From Myxococcota bacterium (GTDB lineage Bacteria; Myxococcota_A; UBA9160; UBA6930): a stretch of DNA of 64,000 nucleotides. A program made the position numbers and the translations under genes. This document shows, piece after piece, positions 9,302 through 18,218 of this stretch (the first letter of the stretch is position 1; every line of letters begins with the position of its first letter). The stretch spans positions 62,001 through 126,000 of the forward strand of contig JANQFK010000029.1 in NCBI GenBank assembly GCA_028277885.1. The letters are read 5' to 3'. Below the pieces are notes generated by a model that ran no database searches, had not been told where the DNA came from, and saw nothing but the letters and a program-made list of their open reading frames with translations.

Positions 9302-10395
9302 GCCGGTCCGGCAGCGGCCTCGAGCGCACCGTCCACGTCGAGCTGGGCGAGCGCAGCTACCCCATCGTGATCGGCTTCGACACCGTGGCGAAGCTCGGCG
9401 CCGAGGTGGCCCGGCGCACCGGGGCGAGCCGCGCCATGGTGGTGACGGTCCCCGCCGTCGCGAAGCGCCACGGCCCCGCGGTGATGCGCTCCCTGCGCGA
9501 GGCGGGCATCAGGGCCCGGCGCTTCGAGGTGCCCGACGGGGACCGCACCAAGAGCCTGCGCCAGGCGGCGAAGCTCTACGAGGCCTTCCTCGACGCCGGC
9601 GCCGACCGCGCCACGGCGGTGATCGCACTCGGCGGCGGCGTGGTGGGCGACCTCGCGGGCTTCGTGGCCGCCACCCTGCTGCGCGGGCTGCCCTTCGTGC
9701 AGGTCCCCACCACGGTGCTCGCCATGGTGGACGCCAGCGTGGGCGGCAAGACCGGCGTCAACCTGCCCCGGGGCAAGAACCTGGTGGGCGCCTTCCACCA
9801 GCCGAAGCTGGTCTGGATCGATGCCTCCCTGCTGCGGACGCTGCCCCCGCGCCAGCGGGCCGCCGGCAGCGCCGAGGTGGTGAAGCACGCCGCCATCCGG
9901 GACGCCGCCCTGTTCGCGCGCCTGGAGGGCGAGCTGGAGCGCTTCCTCGACCTCGACCCGGAGGTGCTGGTGCCGGTGCTGGAGCGCAACTGCGAGATCA
10001 AGGCCGAGGTGGTGGCCGAGGACGAGCGCGAGGCCGGCACCCGCATGCTGCTGAACTTCGGCCACACCCTGGGCCACGCCGTGGAGGCCCTGAAGCGCTA
10101 CCGGGGCGTCCTCCACGGGGAGGCGGTCGCCATGGGGATGGTGTTCGCGGCGCGCCGCTCCGAGGAGCTGGGCCTGGCCCCCGAGGGAACGGCCCCCCGG
10201 CTCGCGGAGCTGCTGGTGCGGGCCGGCCTCCCCACCGAGCTTCCCGCCTTCCCGCGCAGGGCTTATCTCGGGGCGCTGCGTGTCGATAAGAAGAGGAGGG
10301 AGGGCGAGATCCGGTTCATCGCCCTGCGCGAGATCGGCCGGGCGGAGGTGGTTCCGCTGACGCCGGAGCGGATCCTGCCTCCCCGGGCGCGCTGA
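9298..10395 (+). CDS. aroB: 3-dehydroquinate synthase
   Basis: A 365-residue NAD- and Zn-dependent enzyme that converts DAHP to 3-dehydroquinate, the second shikimate-pathway step. Recognised by GGGVVGDLAGFVAATLLRG, the PTTVLAMVDASVGGKTGVN block, the metal-ligand Glu in SAEVVKHA and the His ligands in NFGHTLGHAVE. The GTG at 9298 overlaps the aroK stop and keeps the usual short N-terminus. The aroK-aroB pairing is common in proteobacteria. Confidence 0.95.
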   Translation: MSRSGSGLERTVHVELGERSYPIVIGFDTVAKLGAEVARRTGASRAMVVTVPAVAKRHGPAVMRSLREAGIRARRFEVPDGDRTKSLRQAAKLYEAFLDAGADRATAVIALGGGVVGDLAGFVAATLLRGLPFVQVPTTVLAMVDASVGGKTGVNLPRGKNLVGAFHQPKLVWIDASLLRTLPPRQRAAGSAEVVKHAAIRDAALFARLEGELERFLDLDPEVLVPVLERNCEIKAEVVAEDEREAGTRMLLNFGHTLGHAVEALKRYRGVLHGEAVAMGMVFAARRSEELGLAPEGTAPRLAELLVRAGLPTELPAFPRRAYLGALRVDKKRREGEIRFIALREIGRAEVVPLTPERILPPRAR

Positions 10396-10461
10396 CCAGC
10401 GGTCGGCGCCGGACGGCACCAGCGAGACGGACGGGTCGGAAGGCACGGAGGGGAACGCGAC

Positions 10462-11193
10462 GTGGAACAGCAGCTGGCCCAGCGGGAGGTCGCACGGCTC
10501 GAGGCGGTCGTGCGCGGGGAGGGCGGCACCACCGCGTTCCCGGCGCTCAGCGAGGCCCAGCGCCGCGCCGGCCGTCCCGAGGAGGCGGAGCGCGTCGCGC
10601 GCGAGGGCCTGCGCCGCCACCCGGACCACCCGGCCGGGCGCGTCGCCCTCGGTCTCGCGCTGCTCGACCTCGGCCGCATCGACGAGGCGCGCGGCGAGCT
10701 GATGCGCGTGGTGGACGCGGTGCCCGACCATCCCGTCGCGCGCGCCGCGCTGCCGGACCTCTCCGCCGAGCCCGTCGCCGAAGCCGAGCTGATGGACGAC
10801 CTCGACGAGGGCGAGCTCGACCACGCCTTCGCGGTGGCGGAGCCGGACACCGGCGAGATGATGGACGCCAACGGCGTCGCCGAGGCCGTGGTGCGCGCCG
10901 TGGAGCGCGAGCCCGACGAGGCCGAGGCCTCCCCGGCGGCGGGGCCGACGCTGGGGGCGGCGGCGGACTCCCCCTTCGCGACCCGCAGCATGGCCGACAT
11001 CCTGGAGCGCCAGGGGCGCAGCGACGAGGCCCAGCGGATCCGCGAGAACCTCGACTCGACGCCGGCCGCCGACGAGGCCGTCGCGGCCGCGGCACCGCAG
11101 GAAGGCCGCGAGGCGGAGGAGCCGCCGGAGCGGGAGCGGGTGGTGCGAAAACTCGAGGGTTGGCTCGACAACCTTCGCAAGGGGCGACGATGA
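10462..11193 (+). CDS. TPR protein paired with a Roadblock protein
   Basis: A 243-residue cytoplasmic protein. The N-terminal part (about residues 20-100) shows TPR-type helical hairpins (RPEEAERVAREGLRRHPDHP, GRIDEARGELMRVVDAVPDHP). The middle is acidic and low-complexity, with a further helical repeat near SMADILERQGRSDEAQRI, and the basic C-terminus ends in KLEGWLDNLRKGRR. GTG at 10462 follows GGAGGGGAAC. Its stop overlaps the start of the Roadblock gene (ATGA), so the two proteins probably act together, perhaps as scaffold and small-GTPase regulator. No specific function can be assigned. Confidence 0.75.
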   Translation: MEQQLAQREVARLEAVVRGEGGTTAFPALSEAQRRAGRPEEAERVAREGLRRHPDHPAGRVALGLALLDLGRIDEARGELMRVVDAVPDHPVARAALPDLSAEPVAEAELMDDLDEGELDHAFAVAEPDTGEMMDANGVAEAVVRAVEREPDEAEASPAAGPTLGAAADSPFATRSMADILERQGRSDEAQRIRENLDSTPAADEAVAAAAPQEGREAEEPPERERVVRKLEGWLDNLRKGRR

Positions 11194-11558
11194 GCTTCGA
11201 CGTGATGCTGCACGCGATCCTGGAAGACTGCGGCGAGGGCCTCGGCGTTGCGCTGATGGGCCCCGACGGCATTCCCATCGAGCAGGTGGAGGTGGCGGGC
11301 GCCGACGGCGTCGCCCTCGACCCCGTCGCCGTGGGCGTCGAGTTCGGCCGCATCCTGAACGAGACGCGCAAGGCGGCCGAGTCCGTGGGGGCCGGCGAGC
11401 TGGCCGAGCTCGCGGTGCGCGCCACCGGCTTCTGGCTGGTGCTGCGCATGGTGGACGAGGAGAACTTCCTGCTGCTGGCCCTCGATCCCGACGCCAACCT
11501 CGGCAAGGCGCGCTTCGTGCTGCGCCGCCACGCGGCCATCATCCGCGCCGAGCTCTAG
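11190..11558 (+). CDS. Roadblock/LC7-like protein
   Basis: A 122-residue protein of the size and pattern of bacterial Roadblock/LC7 proteins (MglB-like). It has an N-terminal helix (MLHAILEDC), a hydrophobic strand with a G-x-D-G turn (GVALMGPDGIPIEQV), a central helix and closing strands (FWLVLRMVDEENFLLLAL). In myxobacteria MglB activates the Ras-like GTPase MglA and sets pilus polarity; here no MglA is adjacent, so that role is only a possibility. The ATG at 11190 overlaps the stop of the TPR gene. Another origin of this fold cannot be excluded. Confidence 0.7.
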   Translation: MSFDVMLHAILEDCGEGLGVALMGPDGIPIEQVEVAGADGVALDPVAVGVEFGRILNETRKAAESVGAGELAELAVRATGFWLVLRMVDEENFLLLALDPDANLGKARFVLRRHAAIIRAEL

Positions 11559-11593
11559 CGGCCGCGACCGGGGCAGGGCGCCGCGCGAGTCGC

Positions 11594-11599
11594 TAGCCT
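11594..11599 (+). promoter_or_regulatory. -10 box TAGCCT before aroQ
   Basis: TAGCCT ends seven bases before the aroQ ATG, the same spacing as at aroK, and no ribosome-binding site lies between. It suggests a leaderless transcript, separate from the Roadblock gene that ends 48 bases upstream. Confidence 0.4.
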
Positions 11600-11606
11600 G
11601 CGCGCC

Positions 11607-12053
11607 ATGGGTGATCCCCGCCGCGTGCTCGTGGTGCACGGACCGAACCTCAACCTCCTGGGCACCCGGGAGCCCGAGGTCTACGGCACCGCCACCCTCG
11701 AGGAGATCGACGCCGGCCTCGTCGCCCAGGGCAAGGCCGCCGGCGTCGAGGTGCGCTGCTTCCAGTCGAACCACGAGGGCGACCTCCTGGACCGCATCCA
11801 GGAGGCCCGGGCCTGGGCGGCCGGCATCCTGATCAACCCCGGGGGCCTGACCCACACCAGCGTGGCCCTGCGCGACGCCCTGGCCGCCGTGGAGCTCCCC
11901 GTGGTGGAGGTCCACCTGTCCAACGTCCACGCCCGGGAGAGCTTCCGGAGCCATTCCTACGTGTCTGGAATTGCAGCGGGGGTGGTGACCGGATTCGGGC
12001 CCCTGAGCTACCGGCTGGGGCTTACCGCGCTGCTGGACCGGCTGGCCTCCTGA
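11607..12053 (+). CDS. aroQ: 3-dehydroquinate dehydratase, type II
   Basis: A 148-residue dodecameric-type enzyme that dehydrates 3-dehydroquinate to 3-dehydroshikimate. Signature segments are [17 protein letters not shown], with the catalytic Arg and Tyr of the flexible lid; [32 protein letters not shown]; and [17 protein letters not shown], with the active-site His. It completes an aroK-aroB-aroQ set interrupted only by the TPR/Roadblock pair. Confidence 0.95.
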   Translation: MGDPRRVLVVHGPNLNLLGTREPEVYGTATLEEIDAGLVAQGKAAGVEVRCFQSNHEGDLLDRIQEARAWAAGILINPGGLTHTSVALRDALAAVELPVVEVHLSNVHARESFRSHSYVSGIAAGVVTGFGPLSYRLGLTALLDRLAS

Positions 12054-12151
12054 CCCGGATCGTCCGGGAACCCCCACGCCCAGCTCGCCGGAGACGCGCG
12101 GACGCGTCCATTTCCTGGGGCCCAAAGGCCTCTCCGGCCCGGCTTGCCACC

Positions 12152-12177
12152 TCAAGAGGCCTCCCCGGCGACCGATA
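12152..12177 (+). promoter_or_regulatory. Sigma-28 (FliA)-like promoter for the TPR/ATPase pair
   Basis: TCAAG at 12152-12156, then 14 bases, then ACCGATA (12171-12177). It resembles the element before the pilus operon at 2251 and would give a leader of about 60 bases containing a G-rich inverted repeat (GGGGACGG ... CCGTCTCCCC). The two genes behind it may be co-regulated with the pilus operon. Confidence 0.42.
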
Positions 12178-12242
12178 CGAGGGGACGGGGGAATGGGACC
12201 CGTCTCCCCCGAGGCACGTCCTCAGCCGGTCGAGGGGCTCTG

Positions 12243-15200
12243 GTGGCGATCAACAAGCGCAAGATCCTGCAGTCCGCGCAGAAGCATCTGCAGAAGGGCT
12301 CCCTGGATCGCGCCATCAAGGACTACAAGACCCTGCTCGAGGCCGACCCGCGCGACGCCAACGTGCGGCTCAAGATCGGCGACATCTACCTGCGCCAGGG
12401 CAAGACCGAGGAGGCCGTCGGGGCCTACCTGAAGGTCGCCCAGCAGTTCATGAAGGACGGCTTCGACGCCAAGGCCGTCGCGCTCTTCAAGCAGATCAGC
12501 AAGATCGATCCCAAGCGCATCGACATCCACGTGCCCCTGGCCGAGCTCTACCAGCGGCTCGGGCTCACCTCGGATGCGATGAAGGCGCTCCAGACCGCCG
12601 CCGACGCGCACTACCGCGAGGGCGACAAGCACGCCGCCCTCGACGTGCTGCGCAAGATGGCGACCCTCGATCCGGGCAACACCACCAACCGCCTGAAGGT
12701 CGCCGAGCTGCTGCGCCAGGAGGGCCTCACCGACGAGGCGCTGGTCGAATACCGCGAGTGCGCCGCGGAGCTGGAGCGACAGAACGAGCTCGAGGGCCAG
12801 CTCGGGGTGCTCCAGAAGATCCTCGAGGTCGTGCCCGACGACGCCGACACCTGGTGCGCCGTCGGTCGCGCCCACGTCTCCCTCGCCAAGTGGTCCGAGG
12901 CGCAGCTCGCCGGCGAGCGCATCCTCGAACACTGTCCCGACCACGTGGTGGAGGGCTGCGAGATCCTCGCCGAGGCGTACCGCGGCCAGGGACGGGACGG
13001 CGACCTTCCCGGCGTCTACCAGCGCATGGCCCAGGCGCTGCGCGACCGCGGCGAGGAGGAGAAGGCGCGCGGCATCCTCCAGCGCTACGGGCCCGACGAC
13101 GCCTTCTCGGTGAGCGGTGACGAGGAGCTCGAGACCGGCGACGAGGACCTGCTCCTCGACGACACCCTCGACGCCAGCGCCGCCGGAGCCGAGCCCCTGG
13201 AGATCGACCCCGGCGCTCCCGCCCCGGAGCCCGCCGCCCCGGCCACGCCTCCTGCGGCCGCTGCCGAGACGGCCGCCGAGGAGTCGATCGGGCAGGCCAC
13301 GGTCGCGGGCGACGCGGAGCAGCTCTTCGCCGAGGCCAACGTGTTCCGGCGCTACGGCAAGAACGATCGCGCCATCGAGAGCCTGCGCGCGATCCTGGCC
13401 CTCGAGCCCACGGAGCGCGAGGTGCTCACCCGGCTGGCCGAGAGCTTCGAGGCCTGCGGCGCCATGCCCGAGGCGGTGGACTCCTTCACCCGCGCCGCAC
13501 AGAACGCGCGCGACCAGGGCGACAACGAGTCCTTCGCGACCCTGCACGCCCGGATCGAGGCCCTCGATCCCGCCGCGGCCCAAGAGCTCGGCGGCCCGCC
13601 GGCCTCCGCCCCCGCGCCGGTCGTGGCCGACGACATCGAGATCGACGTCGAGCTCGACGCGGCGGACGAGGTGGAGGGCGAGACCGGCTCCGAGGGCATG
13701 GAGATCGACCTCGACGAGCCGCCGGACCTGAGCGGCGTGAACGCCGCCCTCGAGACCGAGGTGACGGCTCCCCAGGCCGAGCCCACCACGCCGCCCGGCG
13801 TGGAGCTCGAGTTCGAGTTCGACGAGGAGGAGGACACCGCCTCGGTGACCACCGTGCCGCCGGCGCCGGCCGCCGCCGAGGTCTCGCCGGAGCCGGTGGT
13901 GCTCGAGGAGGAGTCGCCCCTCGACGCCGACACCCTCGCACCCTCGGAGGTGGCGGCGGGCGCCGAGCTCGAGTTCGAGCTGCCCGACGAGCCCCCGTCG
14001 GGCGAAGCTCCGGCCGAGAGCGAGGCAGCGCCCGAGCCGGAACCCGAGCCCTCGGAGTTCGCCTCGCCGGAGCGCGTCGCCGAGGCCCTCGACGAGGCCG
14101 CCTTCTACTTCCAGCAGGGCCTCTACGACGAGTCCGAGGCCGTCTACCGCCGGATCCTCGAGTCCGCGCCGAACCACCCCCAGGTGATGCTGCGCCTCGG
14201 CGAGATCGAGGCCGCGCGCGCCGCCGAGGCGGCCGCACCCGCCGCCGCGCCCGAGCCCGCGGAGCCCGTGGAGAGCGCCGAGGCGGCGCCCGTCGTTCCC
14301 GACGAGCCGGCGCTCGACGTCGACGTCGCCCTGGACGTGGACGTCGAGGTGGACCTCGACGGGAGCGACGCCCCGCCCGCGGAGGAGGCCGTCGCGCCCG
14401 CGCCCATGGAGGCGGCGAGGCCCGCCGAGGCGCTCGAGGAGGCGTTCGCCGCCGCTGCGCCCGAGGTCGAGGTCGACGCCGAGGTGACGGCTCCCGAGGT
14501 CCCGGAGCCCGCGGCCGAGGAGTCCCTCTTCGACGCCGACACCCTCGACGACGAGGGCGAGGTCGCCGAGGACCTGACGCCCTCCGAGGCGCTGAACCGG
14601 GTCTTCGCCGACGACGACGAGGAGACGAGTCCCCTCGGCGTGCTCAGCGACGACGGCGAGGACGACGTCGTCCCCGACACCGAGCCCGAGACCGCGGAGG
14701 CCCCGGAGCCCGAGATCGCCACGGCCGCCGAGCCCGTGGCGGAGGAGCCCCCGGCCGAGGCGCCCGCACCCGCTCCGGTGGAGGACGCCGACCCCGCCTC
14801 CGAGCTCGCGGCCGAGCTCTCGACCCTCGACGCCGACGACACGGAGCCCGATGCGGCCGTCGAGACGGCGGCCCAGGCCGAGGACGCCGAGGCGCCCGCC
14901 GCCGAGGCCGGCGAGTCCGGCGACTTCGACCTCGCCAAGGAGCTCTCCGGCGCCTTCCACGAGGAGGGCGGCGCCGGCGGCGTCGCCAGCGAGACCGAGG
15001 GCGAGGGCTTCGAGGCGGTCTTCGCGGCGTTCAAGAAGGGCGTCGAGCAGACCCTCGACGACGGCGACCACCAGGCCCGCTACGACCTCGGCATCGCGTA
15101 CCGCGAGATGGGGCTCCTCGACGACGCGATGGGGGAGTTCCGCGCCGCGCTCCAGGGCCCGGGCCGGCGACTCGATTCGCTCCACATGCTGGGGCTGTGC

Positions 15201-15920
15201 GCCATCGAGCAGGGGCAGGGCGCCGACGCCGTCGGCCACCTCGAGCAGGCCCTCGCCATGCCGGAGGTGCCCGAGGAGCAGCAGATCGCGCTGCGCTTCG
15301 ACCTCGGCCGCGCCTACGAGAGCGTGGGCGATCGCGAGCGCGCGCGGGCCGCCTGGGAGGCGGTGGCCGCCATCGCCCCCGACTTCTGCGACGTCCAGGA
15401 GCACCTGGCGGAGCTCGACGGCGTGGCCTCTCCCGACGAGGAGGAGGGCGACGAGGAGGACTTCGAGTCCTTCGAGGATCTCGTCGCCGAGGCCGAGGAG
15501 GAGTTCGACGACGAGGCGCCGCAGGCCCCGCCGGTCGCGGAGCCGGTCGCCGAGGAGCCCGCCGCGGAGGAGGACTACGAGTCCTTCGACGACCTGATGG
15601 ACGCCGAGGACGAGGAGGACGTCCCGCTGATCCCCGTGGAGCCCGAGGTTCCCGGTGCGCCCCCGGCGCCCGAGGCCCGGCTCCTCGAGGCCGACGAGGC
15701 GCCGCTCATCGAGGCGGAGCCCGTGGAGCCCGAGCCCGAGGCGGAGCTGCAGCCGGAGCTCCAGCCCGAGCCCGAGGCCGAGTTCATCGCCGAGGCGGAG
15801 CCGGAGCCCGAGCCGGCCTTCGTCGCCGATCCGGAGCCCTTCGAGGAGCCGGAGCCCGAGCCCGAGACCCCCAAGCCGCGGAAGAAGAAGCGGCGCAACA
15901 AGAAGATCTCATTCGTGTAG
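12243..15920 (+). CDS. Giant TPR protein with acidic linkers
   Basis: 1225 residues, no signal peptide or membrane helix. The N-terminal block (about 1-310) is a TPR superhelix starting INKRKILQSAQKHLQKGSLD, a beginning I recognise from deltaproteobacterial TPR proteins. Further TPR blocks lie near 358-480, 613-665 and 920-1055. They are joined by long Glu/Asp/Ala/Pro linkers that contain recurring short motifs: EES-x-x-DADTL twice, and ESF(E/D)DL-type twice near the C-terminus. The end is strongly basic (KPRKKKRRNKKISFV). Start is GTG 12243 behind GAGGGG. The architecture recalls FimV-type pilus hub scaffolds without the membrane part. It probably shares an operon with the ATPase that follows 10 bases later. 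Confidence 0.8.
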   Translation: MAINKRKILQSAQKHLQKGSLDRAIKDYKTLLEADPRDANVRLKIGDIYLRQGKTEEAVGAYLKVAQQFMKDGFDAKAVALFKQISKIDPKRIDIHVPLAELYQRLGLTSDAMKALQTAADAHYREGDKHAALDVLRKMATLDPGNTTNRLKVAELLRQEGLTDEALVEYRECAAELERQNELEGQLGVLQKILEVVPDDADTWCAVGRAHVSLAKWSEAQLAGERILEHCPDHVVEGCEILAEAYRGQGRDGDLPGVYQRMAQALRDRGEEEKARGILQRYGPDDAFSVSGDEELETGDEDLLLDDTLDASAAGAEPLEIDPGAPAPEPAAPATPPAAAAETAAEESIGQATVAGDAEQLFAEANVFRRYGKNDRAIESLRAILALEPTEREVLTRLAESFEACGAMPEAVDSFTRAAQNARDQGDNESFATLHARIEALDPAAAQELGGPPASAPAPVVADDIEIDVELDAADEVEGETGSEGMEIDLDEPPDLSGVNAALETEVTAPQAEPTTPPGVELEFEFDEEEDTASVTTVPPAPAAAEVSPEPVVLEEESPLDADTLAPSEVAAGAELEFELPDEPPSGEAPAESEAAPEPEPEPSEFASPERVAEALDEAAFYFQQGLYDESEAVYRRILESAPNHPQVMLRLGEIEAARAAEAAAPAAAPEPAEPVESAEAAPVVPDEPALDVDVALDVDVEVDLDGSDAPPAEEAVAPAPMEAARPAEALEEAFAAAAPEVEVDAEVTAPEVPEPAAEESLFDADTLDDEGEVAEDLTPSEALNRVFADDDEETSPLGVLSDDGEDDVVPDTEPETAEAPEPEIATAAEPVAEEPPAEAPAPAPVEDADPASELAAELSTLDADDTEPDAAVETAAQAEDAEAPAAEAGESGDFDLAKELSGAFHEEGGAGGVASETEGEGFEAVFAAFKKGVEQTLDDGDHQARYDLGIAYREMGLLDDAMGEFRAALQGPGRRLDSLHMLGLCAIEQGQGADAVGHLEQALAMPEVPEEQQIALRFDLGRAYESVGDRERARAAWEAVAAIAPDFCDVQEHLAELDGVASPDEEEGDEEDFESFEDLVAEAEEEFDDEAPQAPPVAEPVAEEPAAEEDYESFDDLMDAEDEEDVPLIPVEPEVPGAPPAPEARLLEADEAPLIEAEPVEPEPEAELQPELQPEPEAEFIAEAEPEPEPAFVADPEPFEEPEPEPETPKPRKKKRRNKKISFV

Positions 15921-15930
15921 AGGAACGACG

Positions 15931-17997
15931 GTGGAGCACCTGAAACACTTCGGTTTGAACCGGGATCCCTTCGTGAACGATCCCCTCGTGCACCTCTACT
16001 TCGCGAGCGCGGAGCACGCGAACGCAGAGCGTCGCCTGCTGCGTGCGATCAGCCAGGGCAAGGGGCTGTGCCTCTTCACCGGGCCCGAGGGCACGGGCAA
16101 GACCATGGTGGTGCGCCACCTGCTCGAGGACCTCGAGGAGGAGGTGTACGAGGCGTGCCTGCTGGTGCCCGTGGTCGGCACCTCGGATGGCGACTGGGTG
16201 CTCACGCGCTTCGCGCGGCAGCTCGGCGTGGACGATCCGGCGTCGGACCGCTCGGAGCTGCTGGGCCAGATCTACGAGCAGCTCGCCATCGTGAAGGAGG
16301 ACGGCCGCAACACCGTGCTCATCATCGACGAGGCCCAGGTGCTGCTCGAGAAGAACGCACTGAGCGAGCTGCGCGGGCTGCTGAACCTCGAGTACGAGGA
16401 GCGCCGCATGCTCTCCCTCGTGCTGGTCGGCCTGCCGAGCCTCGCCGCCGCGGTCGCCGAGACGGGCCTCGCCGCCCGGGTGGACGTGAACGTGCGCCTC
16501 GCCGCGATGGACCCCGAGACCTCGATCCAGTACCTGAACCACCGCGTGCGCGTGGCCGAGGGCAACCCGGCGGTGCTCGAGTCGAGCGCCATCGCGCGCC
16601 TCATCGAGCTGGCCGGCGGCGCGCCCCGGCGCCTCAACACCCTCGCCGACAACGCGCTCTACGAGGCCTGGCTGGCGGGCCGCACCGCCGCCACGGTGGC
16701 GGACGTGGAGAAGGCGTCCGAGGACCTCGAGTTCGCGCCCGAGGAGCCGGAGCCCGCGCCGATCGCGGAGCCGGCGGCCCAGCCCGTGGCGCCGGCCCCG
16801 GCGCCCGTCGTGCAGCCGGCCGCGCAGCCCGTCGCCGCGCCCGCGCCGGTGGCACCGGCGGCCCCGCCGGGTCCGGTGGAGCCGCAGCCCGCCGCGCCCG
16901 CCGTGCAGGCCGCGCCGGCCCCGGCGCCCGTTGCGCCCGAGCCCGTCGCGGCGCCGGCGCCGCCGGCCCCCGAGGTCGCCGTCGCGCCTCCGGCCGCCGC
17001 TCCCGCTGCAGCCGCTTCGGAGGTCCCGGTCCAGCCCGCGGCTCCGGTCGCGCCCGTGGCGCCGGAGCCCGCGCCGCCGGTCGCCGCCCCGGCACCCGAG
17101 CCCGCCGTCGCGGCTCTCGCGCCGGGGCCCGTGGCACCCCAGCCGCCGGCCGAGCCGGTGGCTCCGGTCGCTGCGCCCGAGGCCATGCCCGTAGCACCGG
17201 CGGCTCCCGCCGTTCCGGAGCCCGCGCCCGTTGCGCCGGAGGCCGCCGCGCCGAGCGCACCCGCCGCCGCACCGGCACCCGAGCCCGCTCCCGTGGCGGC
17301 CGCGCCGGCCGAGCCCGTCGCCCCCGCACCGGCTCCCGCCGCCGAGCCCGCCGCCGAGTCGTCGGATCTCGACTTCGACTTCGACGCCGATCCCGACGCG
17401 ACCATGGTGATTCCCCAGGAGCCCCCGGCGCCCGTCGCCACGGCTCCGGCGCCCGTGGCGGAGCCGATGCAGCCGGCGCCCGCGGCACCCGCCGCCCCGA
17501 CGCAGGCCGCGGCTCCGTCGGCAGCCGCACCCGAGCCCGTCGCTCCGGCCGCGGCGCCCGCGCCCGAGGTGCCCGTGGCACCGGCACCCGCAGCGCCCGT
17601 GCCGGCCGCCGCTGCGCAGCCCGAGGCTCCGGCGCGCTCGCCGATGCCGCTGCCGAAGCTCCCGGAAGGCGCCAACCCCGGCGATTCCCTGGCGCTCGCG
17701 CTGCTGGAGTTCGACGAGACCACGCCCACCATGGAGACCGCCGCCGCGCGTCCCAAGCAGACCGTGGGCCCCGCGGACTTCGAGGAGGTCGCCCAGCCCG
17801 CTCCGCCGGCCCAGCCGGCACCGCAGGCGCCCCAGGCGGCACCCGTCGCACCGGCTCCGCAGGCGCCCGCGCCGGCGCCGGCTCCCGCTCCGGTGGCTGC
17901 GCCCGCTCCGGCCCCGGTGGCGACGCAGGTCCCCAGCGAGGGCCCGCCGAAGCAGGACGACCTCGACGATCTGTTCGTGGACATCCTCGACGACTGA
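15931..17997 (+). CDS. GspA/ExeA-like AAA+ ATPase with long Pro/Ala tail
   Basis: 688 residues. The N-terminal ATPase (about 1-265) opens with the ExeA-type FGLNRDPFVNDP, and has Walker A GPEGTGKT (near residue 50), Walker B VLIIDEAQ (near 130) and a sensor region VLVGLPSL. GspA-type ATPases help place secretins in the wall. From about 270 to 570 the protein is almost entirely Ala/Pro/Val/Glu, like a periplasm-spanning or spacer stalk, followed by a short conserved-looking patch (PKLPEGANPGDSLALALLEF) and the acidic terminus DDLDDLFVDILDD. No transmembrane helix separates the tail, so it is probably cytoplasmic. GTG 15931 has AGAGGA upstream. Confidence 0.8.
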   Translation: MEHLKHFGLNRDPFVNDPLVHLYFASAEHANAERRLLRAISQGKGLCLFTGPEGTGKTMVVRHLLEDLEEEVYEACLLVPVVGTSDGDWVLTRFARQLGVDDPASDRSELLGQIYEQLAIVKEDGRNTVLIIDEAQVLLEKNALSELRGLLNLEYEERRMLSLVLVGLPSLAAAVAETGLAARVDVNVRLAAMDPETSIQYLNHRVRVAEGNPAVLESSAIARLIELAGGAPRRLNTLADNALYEAWLAGRTAATVADVEKASEDLEFAPEEPEPAPIAEPAAQPVAPAPAPVVQPAAQPVAAPAPVAPAAPPGPVEPQPAAPAVQAAPAPAPVAPEPVAAPAPPAPEVAVAPPAAAPAAAASEVPVQPAAPVAPVAPEPAPPVAAPAPEPAVAALAPGPVAPQPPAEPVAPVAAPEAMPVAPAAPAVPEPAPVAPEAAAPSAPAAAPAPEPAPVAAAPAEPVAPAPAPAAEPAAESSDLDFDFDADPDATMVIPQEPPAPVATAPAPVAEPMQPAPAAPAAPTQAAAPSAAAPEPVAPAAAPAPEVPVAPAPAAPVPAAAAQPEAPARSPMPLPKLPEGANPGDSLALALLEFDETTPTMETAAARPKQTVGPADFEEVAQPAPPAQPAPQAPQAAPVAPAPQAPAPAPAPAPVAAPAPAPVATQVPSEGPPKQDDLDDLFVDILDD

Positions 17998-18052
17998 GCG
18001 CCGGCCGCGCGTCTTGCCGGGCGATTCCCGCCGTGCCACCCTCCGGTGGAGC

Positions 18053-18127
18053 GCGGGAATAGCTCAGTGGTAGAGCATCGGCTTCCCAAGCCGAGGGTCG
18101 CGGGTTCGAGTCCCGTTTCCCGCTCCA
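18053..18127 (+). tRNA. tRNA-Gly, anticodon CCC
   Basis: 75 bases including an encoded CCA. The acceptor arms GCGGGAA and TTCCCGC pair perfectly. D-arm GCTC/GAGC, anticodon arm TCGGC/GCCGA around loop TTCCCAA (anticodon CCC, reads GGG), T-arm GCGGG/CCCGT around TTCGAGT. All canonical positions are intact. Confidence 0.97.
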
Positions 18128-18137
18128 AGGAGTCCCC

Positions 18138-18168
18138 GACGCCCCCGGTCGCCTACACCGGGGGCGTC
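18138..18168 (+). terminator. Perfect 12-bp hairpin downstream of tRNA-Gly
   Basis: Arms GACGCCCCCGGT (18138-18149) and ACCGGGGGCGTC (18157-18168) with a seven-base loop, starting 10 bases after the CCA. It lacks a clear T tract. It probably ends or processes the tRNA transcript. Confidence 0.6.
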
Positions 18169-18218
18169 TGCGATCGCGGACTACACCGTGCTCCGCGTCA
18201 GCCTTCCGCCCGGGGGGC

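Noticed and set aside
5541..9329. A 1262-codon open frame on the minus strand opposite pilQ and aroK
   Set aside because: Its product is Arg/His/Gly-rich low-complexity sequence without domains and lies antisense to well-recognised genes; a side effect of very high GC content.
12144..12242. In-frame extension of the TPR protein upstream of GTG 12243
   Set aside because: It would place the coding start across the predicted promoter and add basic low-complexity residues not expected before the conserved INKRKIL start.
16740..17640. Dense repeats of GCGCCCG/CCGGCGCC resembling a tandem-repeat or CRISPR-like array
   Set aside because: There is no constant repeat length or spacer; it is codon repetition from the Ala/Pro/Val tail of the ATPase.
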